Positions 17,143 through 25,500 are shown, counted from the stretch's first letter. The stretch: 59,176 bases of DNA from Desulfobacteraceae bacterium (GCA_011389515.1 JAABUA010000012.1:1-59176); one strand, 5' to 3'. Notes: generated by a model not told the origin, from the letters alone. Numbers and translations are program-made.

Positions 17143-18846
17143 ATGCTGCTCAACCCCAAAAAAGAGACCTTTGAACACCTGGACCCGCGATCCGCTGAAA
17201 TCATGAAAAAAACCATCGAATATTTTGAGTCGCGCGGAAAAAAACAGCTTAAAGACGATTTCCATGAAAAACGGTGGTATTCCGACTTCTTGGCATTTGT
17301 GAAAGAAAATGAAATCTTTGCCACCCTTTTGACGCCGACCAAATATGCCGAAGACGGGGACTCGGAAAAGCGCTGGGATACCTTCCGCATCTGCGATATG
17401 AACGAAATCCTCGCATTTTACAACCTGTCCCACTGGTATACCTGGCAGGTCAGTATCCTGGGCCTTGGGCCGATTTTCATGGGGAACAACGAAAATGTAA
17501 AGAAAACCACCGCAAAAATGCTCAAGGAAGGCGGCATTTTCGCCTTTGGACTTTCCGAGCGCACCCATGGGGCGGATTTGTATTCCTCCGACATGTCGGT
17601 GACCCCTCTGGGGGACGGAAAATATGTTGCCGACGGCGGCAAATACTATATCGGCAACGCCAATGAAGCATCCCTGGTGTCCACATTCGCCAAGGATACG
17701 GAAACCGATGAATATGTCTGGTTTGTTGCAGACCCGAAGCATGAAAACTACGACCTGGTCAAAAACGTCGTGGACTGGGAAGGATACGTGGCCGAATATG
17801 CCCTGAACAGCTACCCGCTGACGGACAGCGAAATTCTTTCCTATGGCCGTGAGGCATGGGACAGCGCCCTGAACACCGTCAACGTCGGCAAATTCAACCT
17901 GGGATGGGGAGCCATCGGCATTGCAACCCATGCTTTTTACGAGGCCCTCAACCATGCCAGCCACAGAAACCTGTATGGCAGATATGTGACGGACTTCCCC
18001 CATATCAAACAGCTTTTTACAGATGCGTATGCCCGGCTTGTGGCCATGAAAATTTTTTCGCAGCGGGCGACGGACTACATGCGCAGCGCATCGGAAAATG
18101 ACCGGCGCTACCTGTTGTACAACCCCATCACAAAGATGAAGGTTCCCACCCAGGGGGAAGAAGTCATCAACCTGCTGTGGGATGTGATTGCAGCAAGGGG
18201 CTTTGAAAAAGACGTCTATTTCGAGATGGCGGCCACCGATATACGATCCCTTCCCAAGCTGGAAGGAACCGTTCATGTCAACATGGCCCTGATCATCAAG
18301 TTCATTGCCAATTATTTTTTCAACCCGGGCGAATTTCCGGAAATTTCCAAGAGAAATGATCCCGCAGACGATGAATTCCTTTTCCGCCAGGGACCCACAA
18401 AAGGCCTGGGAAAAATCCAGTTCCACGATTACAACCTTGCCTACAATGGCGTAGATCTCCCCAATGTCTCAATTTTCAAGGAGCAGATCGGCGTATTCAA
18501 GGACTTGCTGATCAATGCATCGCCCGGACCCGAGCAGGCCAAAAACATCGATTTTCTGCTGGGTGTTGGTGAAATATTCACCCTGGTGGCATATGGCCAG
18601 TTGATCCTTGAAAAATACAAAATGGAAAAATTCGAAGACGACCTGCTCGAGCAGATCTTTGATTTCATGGTCCGCGATTTTTCCCGCTACGCCCTTCAGC
18701 TTTACTCCAAGCAGGACACCACGGAAAAACAGGGCGAATATTGCCTGAAAATGATCCGGAAGCCCGTTGACGCGCCCGAGCGGTTCAACCGTTTCTGGAA
18801 TGAAAACGTCTACAGCTTGAGGGACACCTACGAAATGAATCCCTAG
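17143..18846 (+). CDS. Acyl-CoA dehydrogenase family protein
   Basis: A 567-residue flavoprotein of the long acyl-CoA dehydrogenase group (typical ACADs are about 380 residues; the DmdC-like group is near 590). Visible are the flavin/substrate segments FGLSERTHGADLYSSDM and GGKYYIGNANEASL, the middle-helix region RNLYGRYVTDFPHIKQ, and LEGTVHVNMALI, which holds the Glu expected as catalytic base in the usual EGT motif. The start at 17143 has AGGAGAA 6 bases upstream. The extra C-terminal 150 residues are helical. Substrate is not predictable; the MarR neighbour suggests inducible catabolism of an acyl-CoA. Confidence 0.85.
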   Translation: MLLNPKKETFEHLDPRSAEIMKKTIEYFESRGKKQLKDDFHEKRWYSDFLAFVKENEIFATLLTPTKYAEDGDSEKRWDTFRICDMNEILAFYNLSHWYTWQVSILGLGPIFMGNNENVKKTTAKMLKEGGIFAFGLSERTHGADLYSSDMSVTPLGDGKYVADGGKYYIGNANEASLVSTFAKDTETDEYVWFVADPKHENYDLVKNVVDWEGYVAEYALNSYPLTDSEILSYGREAWDSALNTVNVGKFNLGWGAIGIATHAFYEALNHASHRNLYGRYVTDFPHIKQLFTDAYARLVAMKIFSQRATDYMRSASENDRRYLLYNPITKMKVPTQGEEVINLLWDVIAARGFEKDVYFEMAATDIRSLPKLEGTVHVNMALIIKFIANYFFNPGEFPEISKRNDPADDEFLFRQGPTKGLGKIQFHDYNLAYNGVDLPNVSIFKEQIGVFKDLLINASPGPEQAKNIDFLLGVGEIFTLVAYGQLILEKYKMEKFEDDLLEQIFDFMVRDFSRYALQLYSKQDTTEKQGEYCLKMIRKPVDAPERFNRFWNENVYSLRDTYEMNP

Positions 18847-18864
18847 AATTTTTCAGAATGAAAC

Positions 18865-18894
18865 GATATGGGCACAGTACGCCGTGCCCATATC
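18865..18894. terminator. Perfect hairpin between convergent genes
   Basis: GATATGGGCAC and GTGCCCATATC form an 11-base perfect stem with an 8-base loop, 19 bases after the acyl-CoA dehydrogenase stop. No T-run follows on either strand, so it may be an mRNA-stabilising hairpin or a weak terminator. Confidence 0.5.
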
Positions 18895-18911
18895 CTGCAA
18901 TGCATAGCATC

Positions 18912-18986
18912 CATCTCAACATTCGCATTTCGCCCATCCGCTCGTTTGCATTTCGTTTTTTCGAAATCGAAATCGGTTTTTTTAAA
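18912..18986 (+). repeat. Repeat family E, copy 2
   Basis: Contains CCATCCGCTCGTTTGCATTT, then CGTTTTTTCGAAATCGAAAT and CGGTTTTTTT. The same order of blocks is at 43785-43869. On the reverse strand the core reads KTDFDFEK in one frame. It ends 3 bases from the stop of the DACNV-like gene. Confidence 0.75.
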
Positions 18987-18988
18987 TG

Positions 18989-20209
18989 TTATATGAACAT
19001 CGACACCCGGCAGTCGGGCCAGCAATACATGGTTTTCATATTCTTGCGGACAAGGCCGCGTATGGGGCCATCCTGCGAAATGACAAATCCGATGCTGTCC
19101 GAACATTTGCCGACAAAATCGATCATGGAATTATGGCGGGTTCCCAGCAGCTGGTGATCGAAGACCCGGTCTCCGCCGTTGTACCCGTCGGGACCTTCAA
19201 ATACCTTTCCTTTCCACCGGGGGGCATTGAGGGTCGCACCGAAGGAGATAATACGGAAAGTGGCGCTCAATACAAGCGCCCCGTCCACCGCTGCCAGCTG
19301 GGCGAGCACCTGCAGGCGCTCGGCGATTTTCCGGTTGTAGCTCAACCGCTGCATGACCGCATCAACCGACGGATCTTCAATAGTGAGCGACTCGCAAATC
19401 AGTTCCTGTATCTTGAGATTTTCACGAAAGATATACTTGGCCGTAAAATGATCCCTGTATAAAGGGAGCCTGTGTTCCGGTATGATCAGCACCGACCCGC
19501 CGTGGCTCCGGTAGGATATTTCGGACAACAGGTAATCGAGGCTGTGTATGAAGACCTTCCATGTTGACCGGTCTTTGGCCATTGATCCGGCATCCCGCTT
19601 GATCTTGTTATAAAGAAAACCGCCCATGGCTTTGGCGTAAAAGGGAGAGGGCGTGGCTTTGATGAATTTACCCGCCACAAAACGGCCGATTTGCGTATCG
19701 CCTTTGGAAACGATCAATGATCCCGGCGTAACAGATGTGATCATGAACACATTCGGTCTCCGAAAAACCTCGCCGCTCCTGCCTCCGGGAATGTCGTCGA
19801 AGTAGTTGGGGAGCGTGTTGAAAAACATGGCCCCCCATATTTCATAGCGTTTTTTGCTTTCGTCCGTCGGGGGGGCCACGACAAACGAGGTGAACCGGGG
19901 ATCAAACGCCGGGGCAACCTTGGACAGGCTGTCCACCGTCAACGGGAAACTCTGCTCAAACGTCATGATCAGCTGTTTCCGGTCAGGATCACCAAAAGCC
20001 CTTGCAGCTCTTCGCTTGCTTAAAAACACCAGGCTGAACGTTATGGGATGGTCTTCCTCCTTTTTCAGGCTTGCCAGAAAAGCCGTTTCCACGAGGAACT
20101 CGATATCTTCCGGTGAAAATGGGGAGGCAGGGGACACGGTCTCTTTGGAATCCACCGGATCAGCTATCCATGAATCCATTATTTTCTGGATAATTGCCTT
20201 GTCAAACAT
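18989..20209 (-). CDS. Probable DACNV/DisA-N-like sensor protein
   Basis: A 406-residue protein with no signal peptide or membrane helix. Near residues 305-330 it has AAVDGALVLSATFRIISFGATL and near 356-380 GTRHNSMIDFVGKCSDSIGFVISQDG. These resemble the DGA and RHR motifs of the DisA/DAC diadenylate cyclase fold, with the second motif changed to RHN; the known DACNV group is a DAC-like family proposed to sense nucleotides. The N-terminal 300 residues match nothing I recognise. The gene stands alone between repeats, pointing towards the acyl-CoA dehydrogenase gene. The family call comes from motif memory, not a search; the alternative is an unrelated protein of unknown function. Confidence 0.55.
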   Translation of the reverse strand: MFDKAIIQKIMDSWIADPVDSKETVSPASPFSPEDIEFLVETAFLASLKKEEDHPITFSLVFLSKRRAARAFGDPDRKQLIMTFEQSFPLTVDSLSKVAPAFDPRFTSFVVAPPTDESKKRYEIWGAMFFNTLPNYFDDIPGGRSGEVFRRPNVFMITSVTPGSLIVSKGDTQIGRFVAGKFIKATPSPFYAKAMGGFLYNKIKRDAGSMAKDRSTWKVFIHSLDYLLSEISYRSHGGSVLIIPEHRLPLYRDHFTAKYIFRENLKIQELICESLTIEDPSVDAVMQRLSYNRKIAERLQVLAQLAAVDGALVLSATFRIISFGATLNAPRWKGKVFEGPDGYNGGDRVFDHQLLGTRHNSMIDFVGKCSDSIGFVISQDGPIRGLVRKNMKTMYCWPDCRVSMFI

Positions 20210-20340
20210 GGTATGGTATATTTCCTTCTTATAAAAAGCAGCCGCAGCGCGCAGTTCTGAACGGCCTTACGGATTTCCCCCGCAAAATGACGCGTCAGGG
20301 ATATATGTAAAGGATATGTGAGGGGATTGGCAACCGGAAA

Positions 20341-20359
20341 AATAATGATTATAACATTG
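20341..20359. promoter_or_regulatory. Weak Fur/Zur-like box upstream of znuA
   Basis: AATAATGATTATAACATTG agrees with about 12 of 19 positions of the E. coli Fur consensus and is AT-rich and partly symmetric, as metal-regulator sites are. It lies 230 bases before znuA with a hairpin repeat in between. Only the metal-transport context makes it worth noting. Confidence 0.25.
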
Positions 20360-20360
20360 A

Positions 20361-20481
20361 TGGCACCGTAAAAAGTCCAATATCTGCGTTACGCGCAATT
20401 TCTCAGAATTTTATGTACGGCTAAGTACCCTACATTCTTCGAAATTGTGCAAGCCTTGATCTTGAACTTTTTCCGGCGCCA
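20361..20481. repeat. Large hairpin repeat (family F)
   Basis: A 120-base imperfect palindrome: TGGCACCGTAAAAAGTCCAA on the left pairs with TTGAACTTTTTCCGGCGCCA on the right, continuing with CGCAATTTCTCAGAAT against ATTCTTCGAAATTGTG. The loop is around TTTATGTACGGCTAAGTACC. It looks like the dispersed hairpin elements often seen in Desulfobacterales genomes; only one copy is in this window. GACTTTTACGAG (20490-20501) just after it also repeats the CGTAAAAAGTC motif in inverted form. Confidence 0.75.
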
Positions 20482-20589
20482 TCTGAAATCAGACTTTTAC
20501 GAGTTCATCAACAGTAAGAACGCAAAGAAGAAATAGATTGCTCAGAAACCGGGCGGAGAAAACAAAGCACGCAGAAAGGGTATGGCACC

Positions 20590-21459
20590 ATGGGAATAAA
20601 AATCTTCAGGATCATCGCACTGGCCGCAGCCGGGATGCTTTTTTTTGCATTTCCGGCATACAGTCAGGAGCTGAACGTCTTTGTAAGCATTGCCCCCCAG
20701 AAGTACTTTGTGGAAAAAATCGGGGGAGAGCGTGTCCATGTTCACGTCATGGTTCCTTCCGGGGCAAGCCCGCACACGTATGAGCCTTTGCCCGGGCAGA
20801 TGAAGGCATTGTCCGGCGCAAAAGCGTATTTTACTGTCGGCGTAACCTTTGAAAAAGCATGGCTCAGCAAAATACGCGCTGCCAATCCGGGTGTGATGTT
20901 TGTGGAGACCGCCCGGCACATTGAAAAGCGTGCTTCGGACCATCACCACCATGATCAGGATGGTCACGCCCACGGCGATGCAGACCCCCATATCTGGCTG
21001 TCTCCCCCCCTTGTTATGCTTCAGGCAAGGAGTGTACTCGACGGGCTGGCAGCCATCGATCCGGACAACCGTGGGTTTTATGAATCCCGGTATGCAGCGT
21101 TTATTGCCGAAATCGTCGATTTGGACATCGAGCTGAGAAACATGCTGACGCCGGGCACGGATTTCATGGTATACCACCCCTCCTGGGGATATTTTGCCGA
21201 TGCGTACGGCCTTCGGCAAATTCCCGTGGAGGTTGACGGAAAAGCCCCGAAAGCCAGGCAGATGAGAAAAGTGATAGAAGATGCCCGGGAAAAAGGGATC
21301 CGTTTTGTAATGGTCCAGCCGCAAATTTCCACGCGTGATGCGGAAATGATCGCACGCGAAATCGGGGGTCGAACGGTTATCGCCGATCCTATAGCCGAAG
21401 ACTGGGCGCAAAATCTCAGAAATATCGCCCGTTTGATTGGAGGCCGGCAGAACGGATGA
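20590..21459 (+). CDS. znuA: Metal ABC transporter substrate-binding protein (ZnuA/TroA type)
   Basis: A 289-residue periplasmic cluster A-I solute-binding protein for zinc or manganese. The signal peptide covers about residues 1-26 (hydrophobic core IIALAAAGMLFFAF, cleavage near AYS-QE). Metal ligands expected in this family are visible: His in GASPHTYEPLP, His in DPHIWLSPP, His in VYHPSWGYFA, and Asp in VIADPIAED. The His-rich loop DHHHHDQDGHAHGDADPH before the second ligand is typical of zinc-specific ZnuA proteins. The gene overlaps the ATPase gene by four bases (ATGA). Confidence 0.9.
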   Translation: MGIKIFRIIALAAAGMLFFAFPAYSQELNVFVSIAPQKYFVEKIGGERVHVHVMVPSGASPHTYEPLPGQMKALSGAKAYFTVGVTFEKAWLSKIRAANPGVMFVETARHIEKRASDHHHHDQDGHAHGDADPHIWLSPPLVMLQARSVLDGLAAIDPDNRGFYESRYAAFIAEIVDLDIELRNMLTPGTDFMVYHPSWGYFADAYGLRQIPVEVDGKAPKARQMRKVIEDAREKGIRFVMVQPQISTRDAEMIAREIGGRTVIADPIAEDWAQNLRNIARLIGGRQNG

Positions 21460-22220
21460 CAGAAAACGACCCCATCATCCAGGTGCGCGATTTGGCCTTC
21501 TCCTACAACGGGGAGCCGACGCTTGTCAATGTGTCCTTTGACATCGCAGAAAAAGAGTTTTTAGCCATCATCGGCCCCAACGGCGGGGGGAAATCAACCC
21601 TTGTCCGCTTGATGCTGGGGCTGCTCGACCCGGTTCAAGGACGAATCCTTGTTCATGGGCGCTCCCCAAAAAAAATGGCACACTGCTTCGGCTATGTCCC
21701 CCAGGATGTCAACATCAACATTCATTTTCCCATTTCTGTCATCGACGTCATTCTGATGGGACGCATGCGATATCAGGGCCGCCGCCGGATCAGTACGGAA
21801 GACCGGCAAAAAGCAATGGAGTCGATGGGAATGATGGGAATTTCCGGTTTTGAGAATCGCAGAATCAAAGATCTTTCCGCAGGTCAGCGTGAACGGGTGT
21901 TTATTGCCCGGGCACTGGCTACGGATCCGGAAATCCTCATTCTGGATGAACCTACCGCCGGCGTGGACTCGAGCGGTAAAACAGAGCTCTATCACCTGTT
22001 GAAACAACTCAATGAATCCAAAACCATTATCGTGGTGAGTCACGATCTGATGATCGTTTCAAGCTATGTAAAAAGCGTCGCCTGTGTCAACCGGCACGTC
22101 CATTACCATCCCAGCAATGAAATCACCGATGCCATGATGGATATGGGCTACCAATGCCCGGTGGAACTCGTTGCGCATGGCCAACCGCACCGGATACTTA
22201 AAATCCATGGGGATTTTTAG
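21456..22220 (+). CDS. znuC: Metal ABC transporter ATP-binding protein (ZnuC type)
   Basis: A 254-residue ABC ATPase: Walker A GPNGGGKSTL, Q-loop FGYVPQDV, signature LSAGQRERVFIARAL, Walker B ILILDEPTAGVD and H-switch VVSHDL. It energises the uptake of the metal bound by the preceding substrate-binding protein. The C-terminal portion (CVNRHVHYHPSNEITDAMMD) resembles other ZnuC proteins. The 3' end overlaps the permease gene, so all three parts are made from one coupled message. Confidence 0.92.
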   Translation: MTENDPIIQVRDLAFSYNGEPTLVNVSFDIAEKEFLAIIGPNGGGKSTLVRLMLGLLDPVQGRILVHGRSPKKMAHCFGYVPQDVNINIHFPISVIDVILMGRMRYQGRRRISTEDRQKAMESMGMMGISGFENRRIKDLSAGQRERVFIARALATDPEILILDEPTAGVDSSGKTELYHLLKQLNESKTIIVVSHDLMIVSSYVKSVACVNRHVHYHPSNEITDAMMDMGYQCPVELVAHGQPHRILKIHGDF

Positions 22221-23046
22221 CGTGATTGACGCACTGCAATTTGAATTTATGAGAAACGCGGTCGTCGCCGCTCTTTTTGCAAGCATGATCTGCGGCATTA
22301 TCGGATCGTTCGTGGTTGTCAACCGTCTGGTTTTCCTGGCCGGAGGCATCGCCCATGCCGCTTACGGCGGTATCGGGATCGCTTTTTTCTTCGGCATCCC
22401 CTATATCTACGGAACCATCGGCGTTTCTCTGGCAGCGGCGTTTCTCATGACGGCCGTCGCGGTGAGGGCAAAGAATCGTTCGGACACCTTTATCGGGGTC
22501 TTATGGGCCGTGGGGATGGCCATGGGGGTCATTCTGCTCGATCTGACCCCGGGATATCATGCGGATCTCATGAGCTACCTGTTCGGCAGCATCCTTGCCG
22601 TTCCCTCAGCAGATATATGGTGGATGTCCGGCCTTGGCGCCGTGACGCTGGCGGTAACCATCTTTTATTACCGCGACATCCTGGCGATCTCCTATGATGC
22701 CGAGTTCGCAAAACTGCGGGGTGTGCCGGTAAACCTGCTGTACTTTGTTTTTATCGCACTGGTAGCGGTTTCCATTGTCTTTATCATCCGGGTAGTGGGA
22801 TTGATCCTCGTTATCGCACTGCTTACCATCCCTCCGTATATCGCTGAAAAATACGTGCGCTCACTGATGATGATGATGATCCTGTCTGTTATTCTCTCCA
22901 TGCTGTTCAACATGACCGGCCTGTGGGTATCCTATAATTACAACCTGACATCCGGCGCGACCATCATCATGGTTGCTGCAACCGGTTTTTTTCTGTCTCT
23001 TGGTGTTGACATGATCCGCTCTTTTTACCGGAAAACCGCAAAATGA
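22207..23046 (+). CDS. znuB: Metal ABC transporter permease (ZnuB type)
   Basis: An ABC-3 family permease of about 279 residues with eight or nine predicted membrane helices. Conserved segments are GSFVVVNRLVFLAGGIAHAAYGGIG and RVVGLILVIALLTIPPYIAEKY, which include the coupling-helix region. The start is uncertain: ATG 22207 (MGIFSVIDALQFEFM) overlaps the ATPase stop and is preferred, while 22171 would add 12 residues without a better ribosome site. It forms the channel of the ZnuABC system. Confidence 0.88.
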   Translation: MGIFSVIDALQFEFMRNAVVAALFASMICGIIGSFVVVNRLVFLAGGIAHAAYGGIGIAFFFGIPYIYGTIGVSLAAAFLMTAVAVRAKNRSDTFIGVLWAVGMAMGVILLDLTPGYHADLMSYLFGSILAVPSADIWWMSGLGAVTLAVTIFYYRDILAISYDAEFAKLRGVPVNLLYFVFIALVAVSIVFIIRVVGLILVIALLTIPPYIAEKYVRSLMMMMILSVILSMLFNMTGLWVSYNYNLTSGATIIMVAATGFFLSLGVDMIRSFYRKTAK

Positions 23047-23480
23047 TGTATATACCCTTTTTTCACCGTGCTGCATCTTTTCAACGCATATTGTTTGTTT
23101 TTCTGCTGACAGCTGCGGCCGTCATGATTGCGGGGTGCGCTTCCCGTCACATCGGCGGAGAACCGCAAACCGCAATGACCGGCCCGATCGAATTCTACCG
23201 CGGGCCCCTGAACCATTTGGAAGCCGTCCGGGAGGGTACCTGCCCCATGCATCCATCCTGCTCCGCTTACGCAATGGAGGCCTTGAAAATTCACGGGCCC
23301 GTTACAGGATCGGTCATGACCTTCGACAGGCTGATCCGCTGCGGAAGAAATGAAACCGATTCCGCGAGGGAAATCTACATCAACCGCAACTGGCGATACC
23401 ATGATCCGGTGCGGCAAAATGATTTCTGGTGGCATGAAAAACGCCAAATTCCGATCACCTTCGGAGACCCTTCTCAATAA
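23043..23480 (+). CDS. YidD-like lipoprotein
   Basis: A 145-residue protein joining an N-terminal lipoprotein signal (hydrophobic stretch ILFVFLLTAAAVMIAG, lipobox IAGC near residues 35-38) to a YidD (haemolytic, DUF37) domain: FYRGPLNHLEAVREGTCPMHPSCSAYAMEALKIHGPVTG. YidD is normally a small membrane-associated insertion factor beside rnpA and yidC; a lipidated form linked to a metal transporter is unusual. The ATG overlaps the permease stop by four bases, so it is probably part of the znu operon. The extra C-terminal WRYHDPVRQNDFWWHEK tail is not part of YidD. Function unknown. Confidence 0.75.
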   Translation: MMYIPFFHRAASFQRILFVFLLTAAAVMIAGCASRHIGGEPQTAMTGPIEFYRGPLNHLEAVREGTCPMHPSCSAYAMEALKIHGPVTGSVMTFDRLIRCGRNETDSAREIYINRNWRYHDPVRQNDFWWHEKRQIPITFGDPSQ

Positions 23481-25351
23481 CTCCCAAGGATCTTCAAATA
23501 CTCGACGCTGCCTTCCAACTGCATCCGTATTTCACCAAAATCCGGTGCTTCCACGTCCGCTTCCAGATCCACGTAGAACATGTATTCCCAGGGTTTTCCG
23601 TGAATCGGCCGGGATTCGAGCTTGACCAGGTTGACATTGCTGTCGGCAAAAATCTTCAATACCCGGAAAAGCGAACCGGGCTGATTTCCGGTTGAAAATA
23701 TAATGGAAGATTTCTTCCTGTCACCGTTTCTCATGGACTCCCGCCCGATGATGACAAAACGGGTGAAGTTTTTCGGGTTGGTTTCAATGCTCTCCTCCAA
23801 GAGCGTCATTCCGAAAAGCGCCGCTGCATCTTTGCCTGCAATTGCCGCTTCTGCTGCGTCACCCTTCTCCTTGATATGCCTTACCGCCCTGGCGGTGTCC
23901 GTCACCGACACCAGGTCCCAGTTGCCATGGCGTTCGAGAAACTGGCGGCACTGCTGAAATACCTGGGGATGGGAATAAATACGACGGATATCATCAACCC
24001 GTGCCCCTGGATGACCGATGAGGTTGTGCCTGATCCGCAGGGTAATTTCACCGACAATACGCAGATCGTATTCCAGCAGAAGGTCATAATTTTCATGGAC
24101 GCTTCCGGCAAGGGAATTTTCAAGGGGAACAATTCCGAAATCACAGGCTTCGGATTTTACCGCCTCGAACAGCCCCCGGAAGGATTCAACCGGCAGCGGC
24201 TCGACCTGGTCTCCGAAAAACTGTTCACACGCTTTGTGACTGAAGCTGCCCACATCTCCTAAAAAAGCGGCTCTCCGCCCTTTTCCGCCGGCTGCCCTGG
24301 CCATCCCCTCAACGGTCTTTGCCTTGTCCAGGTAGCCGAAATCAACCTGCTTGTCCACCACAGGTGCAATGACATATAGGTCCCGCATGAGATGGCCGAA
24401 CTGTTCCGGATAAAGGCTCTGTGCGCCATCGGATGTTGCCTGGTCCGGATCGTTGTGGACTTCTATCATAAGACCGTCCGCACCTGCGGCAACAGCCGCG
24501 CGCGCCATAGGGCTGACCTTTTCCCGGCTGCCTGTTGCGTGGCTGGGATCGATGATCACCGGGAGATGGGTCAGTTTCTTGATGACCGGAATGGCCGACA
24601 GATCAAGGGTATTTCTGGTATACGGCTCGAATGTCCGAATACCCCGCTCGCACAGAATCACGTTTTCATTCCCTTCCGCCAGTATGTATTCCGCAGACAT
24701 GAGCCATTCCTCGATGGTAGCCGAAAGGCCCCGCTTCAGCAGCACCGGTTTTCCCAGCCGCCCCACCGATTTGAGCAGTTCGAAATTCTGCATGTTCCGG
24801 GCCCCGATCTGAACCACGTCCACGTACTTCATCACCAGGTCCGCCTGTGCCGGGGAGGTAATCTCGGTTACGACCGGCATGCCGAAGACCTGCTTGACCT
24901 CGGCAAGAATTTTCAGCCCGTCTTCTCCCATCCCCTGGAAGGAATAGGGCGACGTCCGGGGCTTAAATGCCCCTCCCCGGAACAGCACCGCACCGTATCG
25001 CCTAACCTCACGGGCAATCGCCATCACCTGATCGCGGCTTTCCACCGCGCAGGGGCCGGCAATGACAACGATTCTCTCGCCGCCGACCAGAACATCGCCC
25101 ACCTTTACCCGGCTGTCTTCCGGATGCAATTGCCGGCTGACCAGTTTGAACGCGGTATCCACCGGCACGACGCGATCTACGCCGGGGAGCAACCGAAAAT
25201 ATGACAGATCATGCCCCGCGGTTCCAGTGGCGCCAATGATGCTTTGCCCCGCATCGGTGATCTCGCGGAACATGGCGTTCCCTTCCCGTAAAACACTCAA
25301 TATGGCATTTTTCTGCTGGGGCGTGATGTCCTTGGTAAGAACAATCAACAT
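23474..25351 (-). CDS. Bifunctional DAHP synthase / prephenate dehydratase
   Basis: A 625-residue fusion of the first shikimate enzyme and the last-but-one step of Phe synthesis. Residues about 1-70 are the DAHPS ferredoxin-like regulatory domain (MLIVLTKDITPQQKNAILSV). Residues 75-340 are the type I-beta DAHP synthase barrel with VIAGPCAVESRDQ, RGGAFKPRTSPYSFQG and DPSHATGSREKV. Residues about 355-530 are prephenate dehydratase (AAFLGDVGSFSH, PLENSLAGSV, NFTRFVIIGRE), and 540-625 an ACT domain with the Phe-binding LESRP motif. No chorismate mutase domain is present. The start at 25351 follows GGAGG. It overlaps the YidD-like gene by 7 bases tail to tail. Expression is probably controlled by the Phe leader upstream. 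Confidence 0.9.
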   Translation of the reverse strand: MLIVLTKDITPQQKNAILSVLREGNAMFREITDAGQSIIGATGTAGHDLSYFRLLPGVDRVVPVDTAFKLVSRQLHPEDSRVKVGDVLVGGERIVVIAGPCAVESRDQVMAIAREVRRYGAVLFRGGAFKPRTSPYSFQGMGEDGLKILAEVKQVFGMPVVTEITSPAQADLVMKYVDVVQIGARNMQNFELLKSVGRLGKPVLLKRGLSATIEEWLMSAEYILAEGNENVILCERGIRTFEPYTRNTLDLSAIPVIKKLTHLPVIIDPSHATGSREKVSPMARAAVAAGADGLMIEVHNDPDQATSDGAQSLYPEQFGHLMRDLYVIAPVVDKQVDFGYLDKAKTVEGMARAAGGKGRRAAFLGDVGSFSHKACEQFFGDQVEPLPVESFRGLFEAVKSEACDFGIVPLENSLAGSVHENYDLLLEYDLRIVGEITLRIRHNLIGHPGARVDDIRRIYSHPQVFQQCRQFLERHGNWDLVSVTDTARAVRHIKEKGDAAEAAIAGKDAAALFGMTLLEESIETNPKNFTRFVIIGRESMRNGDRKKSSIIFSTGNQPGSLFRVLKIFADSNVNLVKLESRPIHGKPWEYMFYVDLEADVEAPDFGEIRMQLEGSVEYLKILGSY

Positions 25352-25392
25352 GGCCGTTTTCCTCCTGTAAATGATGTTTGGCATCGTCCTGC

Positions 25393-25431
25393 AAAAAAAG
25401 CCCCGGCGGTTTTCCCGCCCGGGGCTTTTTT
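25393..25431 (-). terminator. Second hairpin terminator in the Phe leader region
   Basis: A GC-rich stem (GCCCCGGGCGG / CCGCCGGGGC on the reverse strand, one bulged base) followed by seven T on the reverse strand and six on the forward. It lies between the main attenuator and the gene start and may act as a back-up attenuator or in both directions. Confidence 0.7.
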
Positions 25432-25438
25432 CAGGGAC

Positions 25439-25474
25439 AAAAAAACCCCGGGTGGACATCTTGTCCACCCGGGG
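25439..25474 (-). terminator. Attenuator (intrinsic terminator) of the aromatic fusion gene
   Basis: On the reverse strand CCCCGGGTGGAC and GTCCACCCGGGG form a perfect 12-base stem with loop AAGAT, directly followed by seven T. Its 5' arm can instead pair with GTCCATTCGG inside the leader peptide gene (10 pairs, two of them G-U), the expected antiterminator. Confidence 0.88.
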
Positions 25475-25500
25475 TTATCAGATCATCGTTTTCTCAAATC

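Noticed and set aside
16786-18426. 546-codon reverse-strand frame
   Set aside because: Antisense to the MarR and acyl-CoA dehydrogenase genes, which carry clear motifs; no recognisable domain in the antisense frame.
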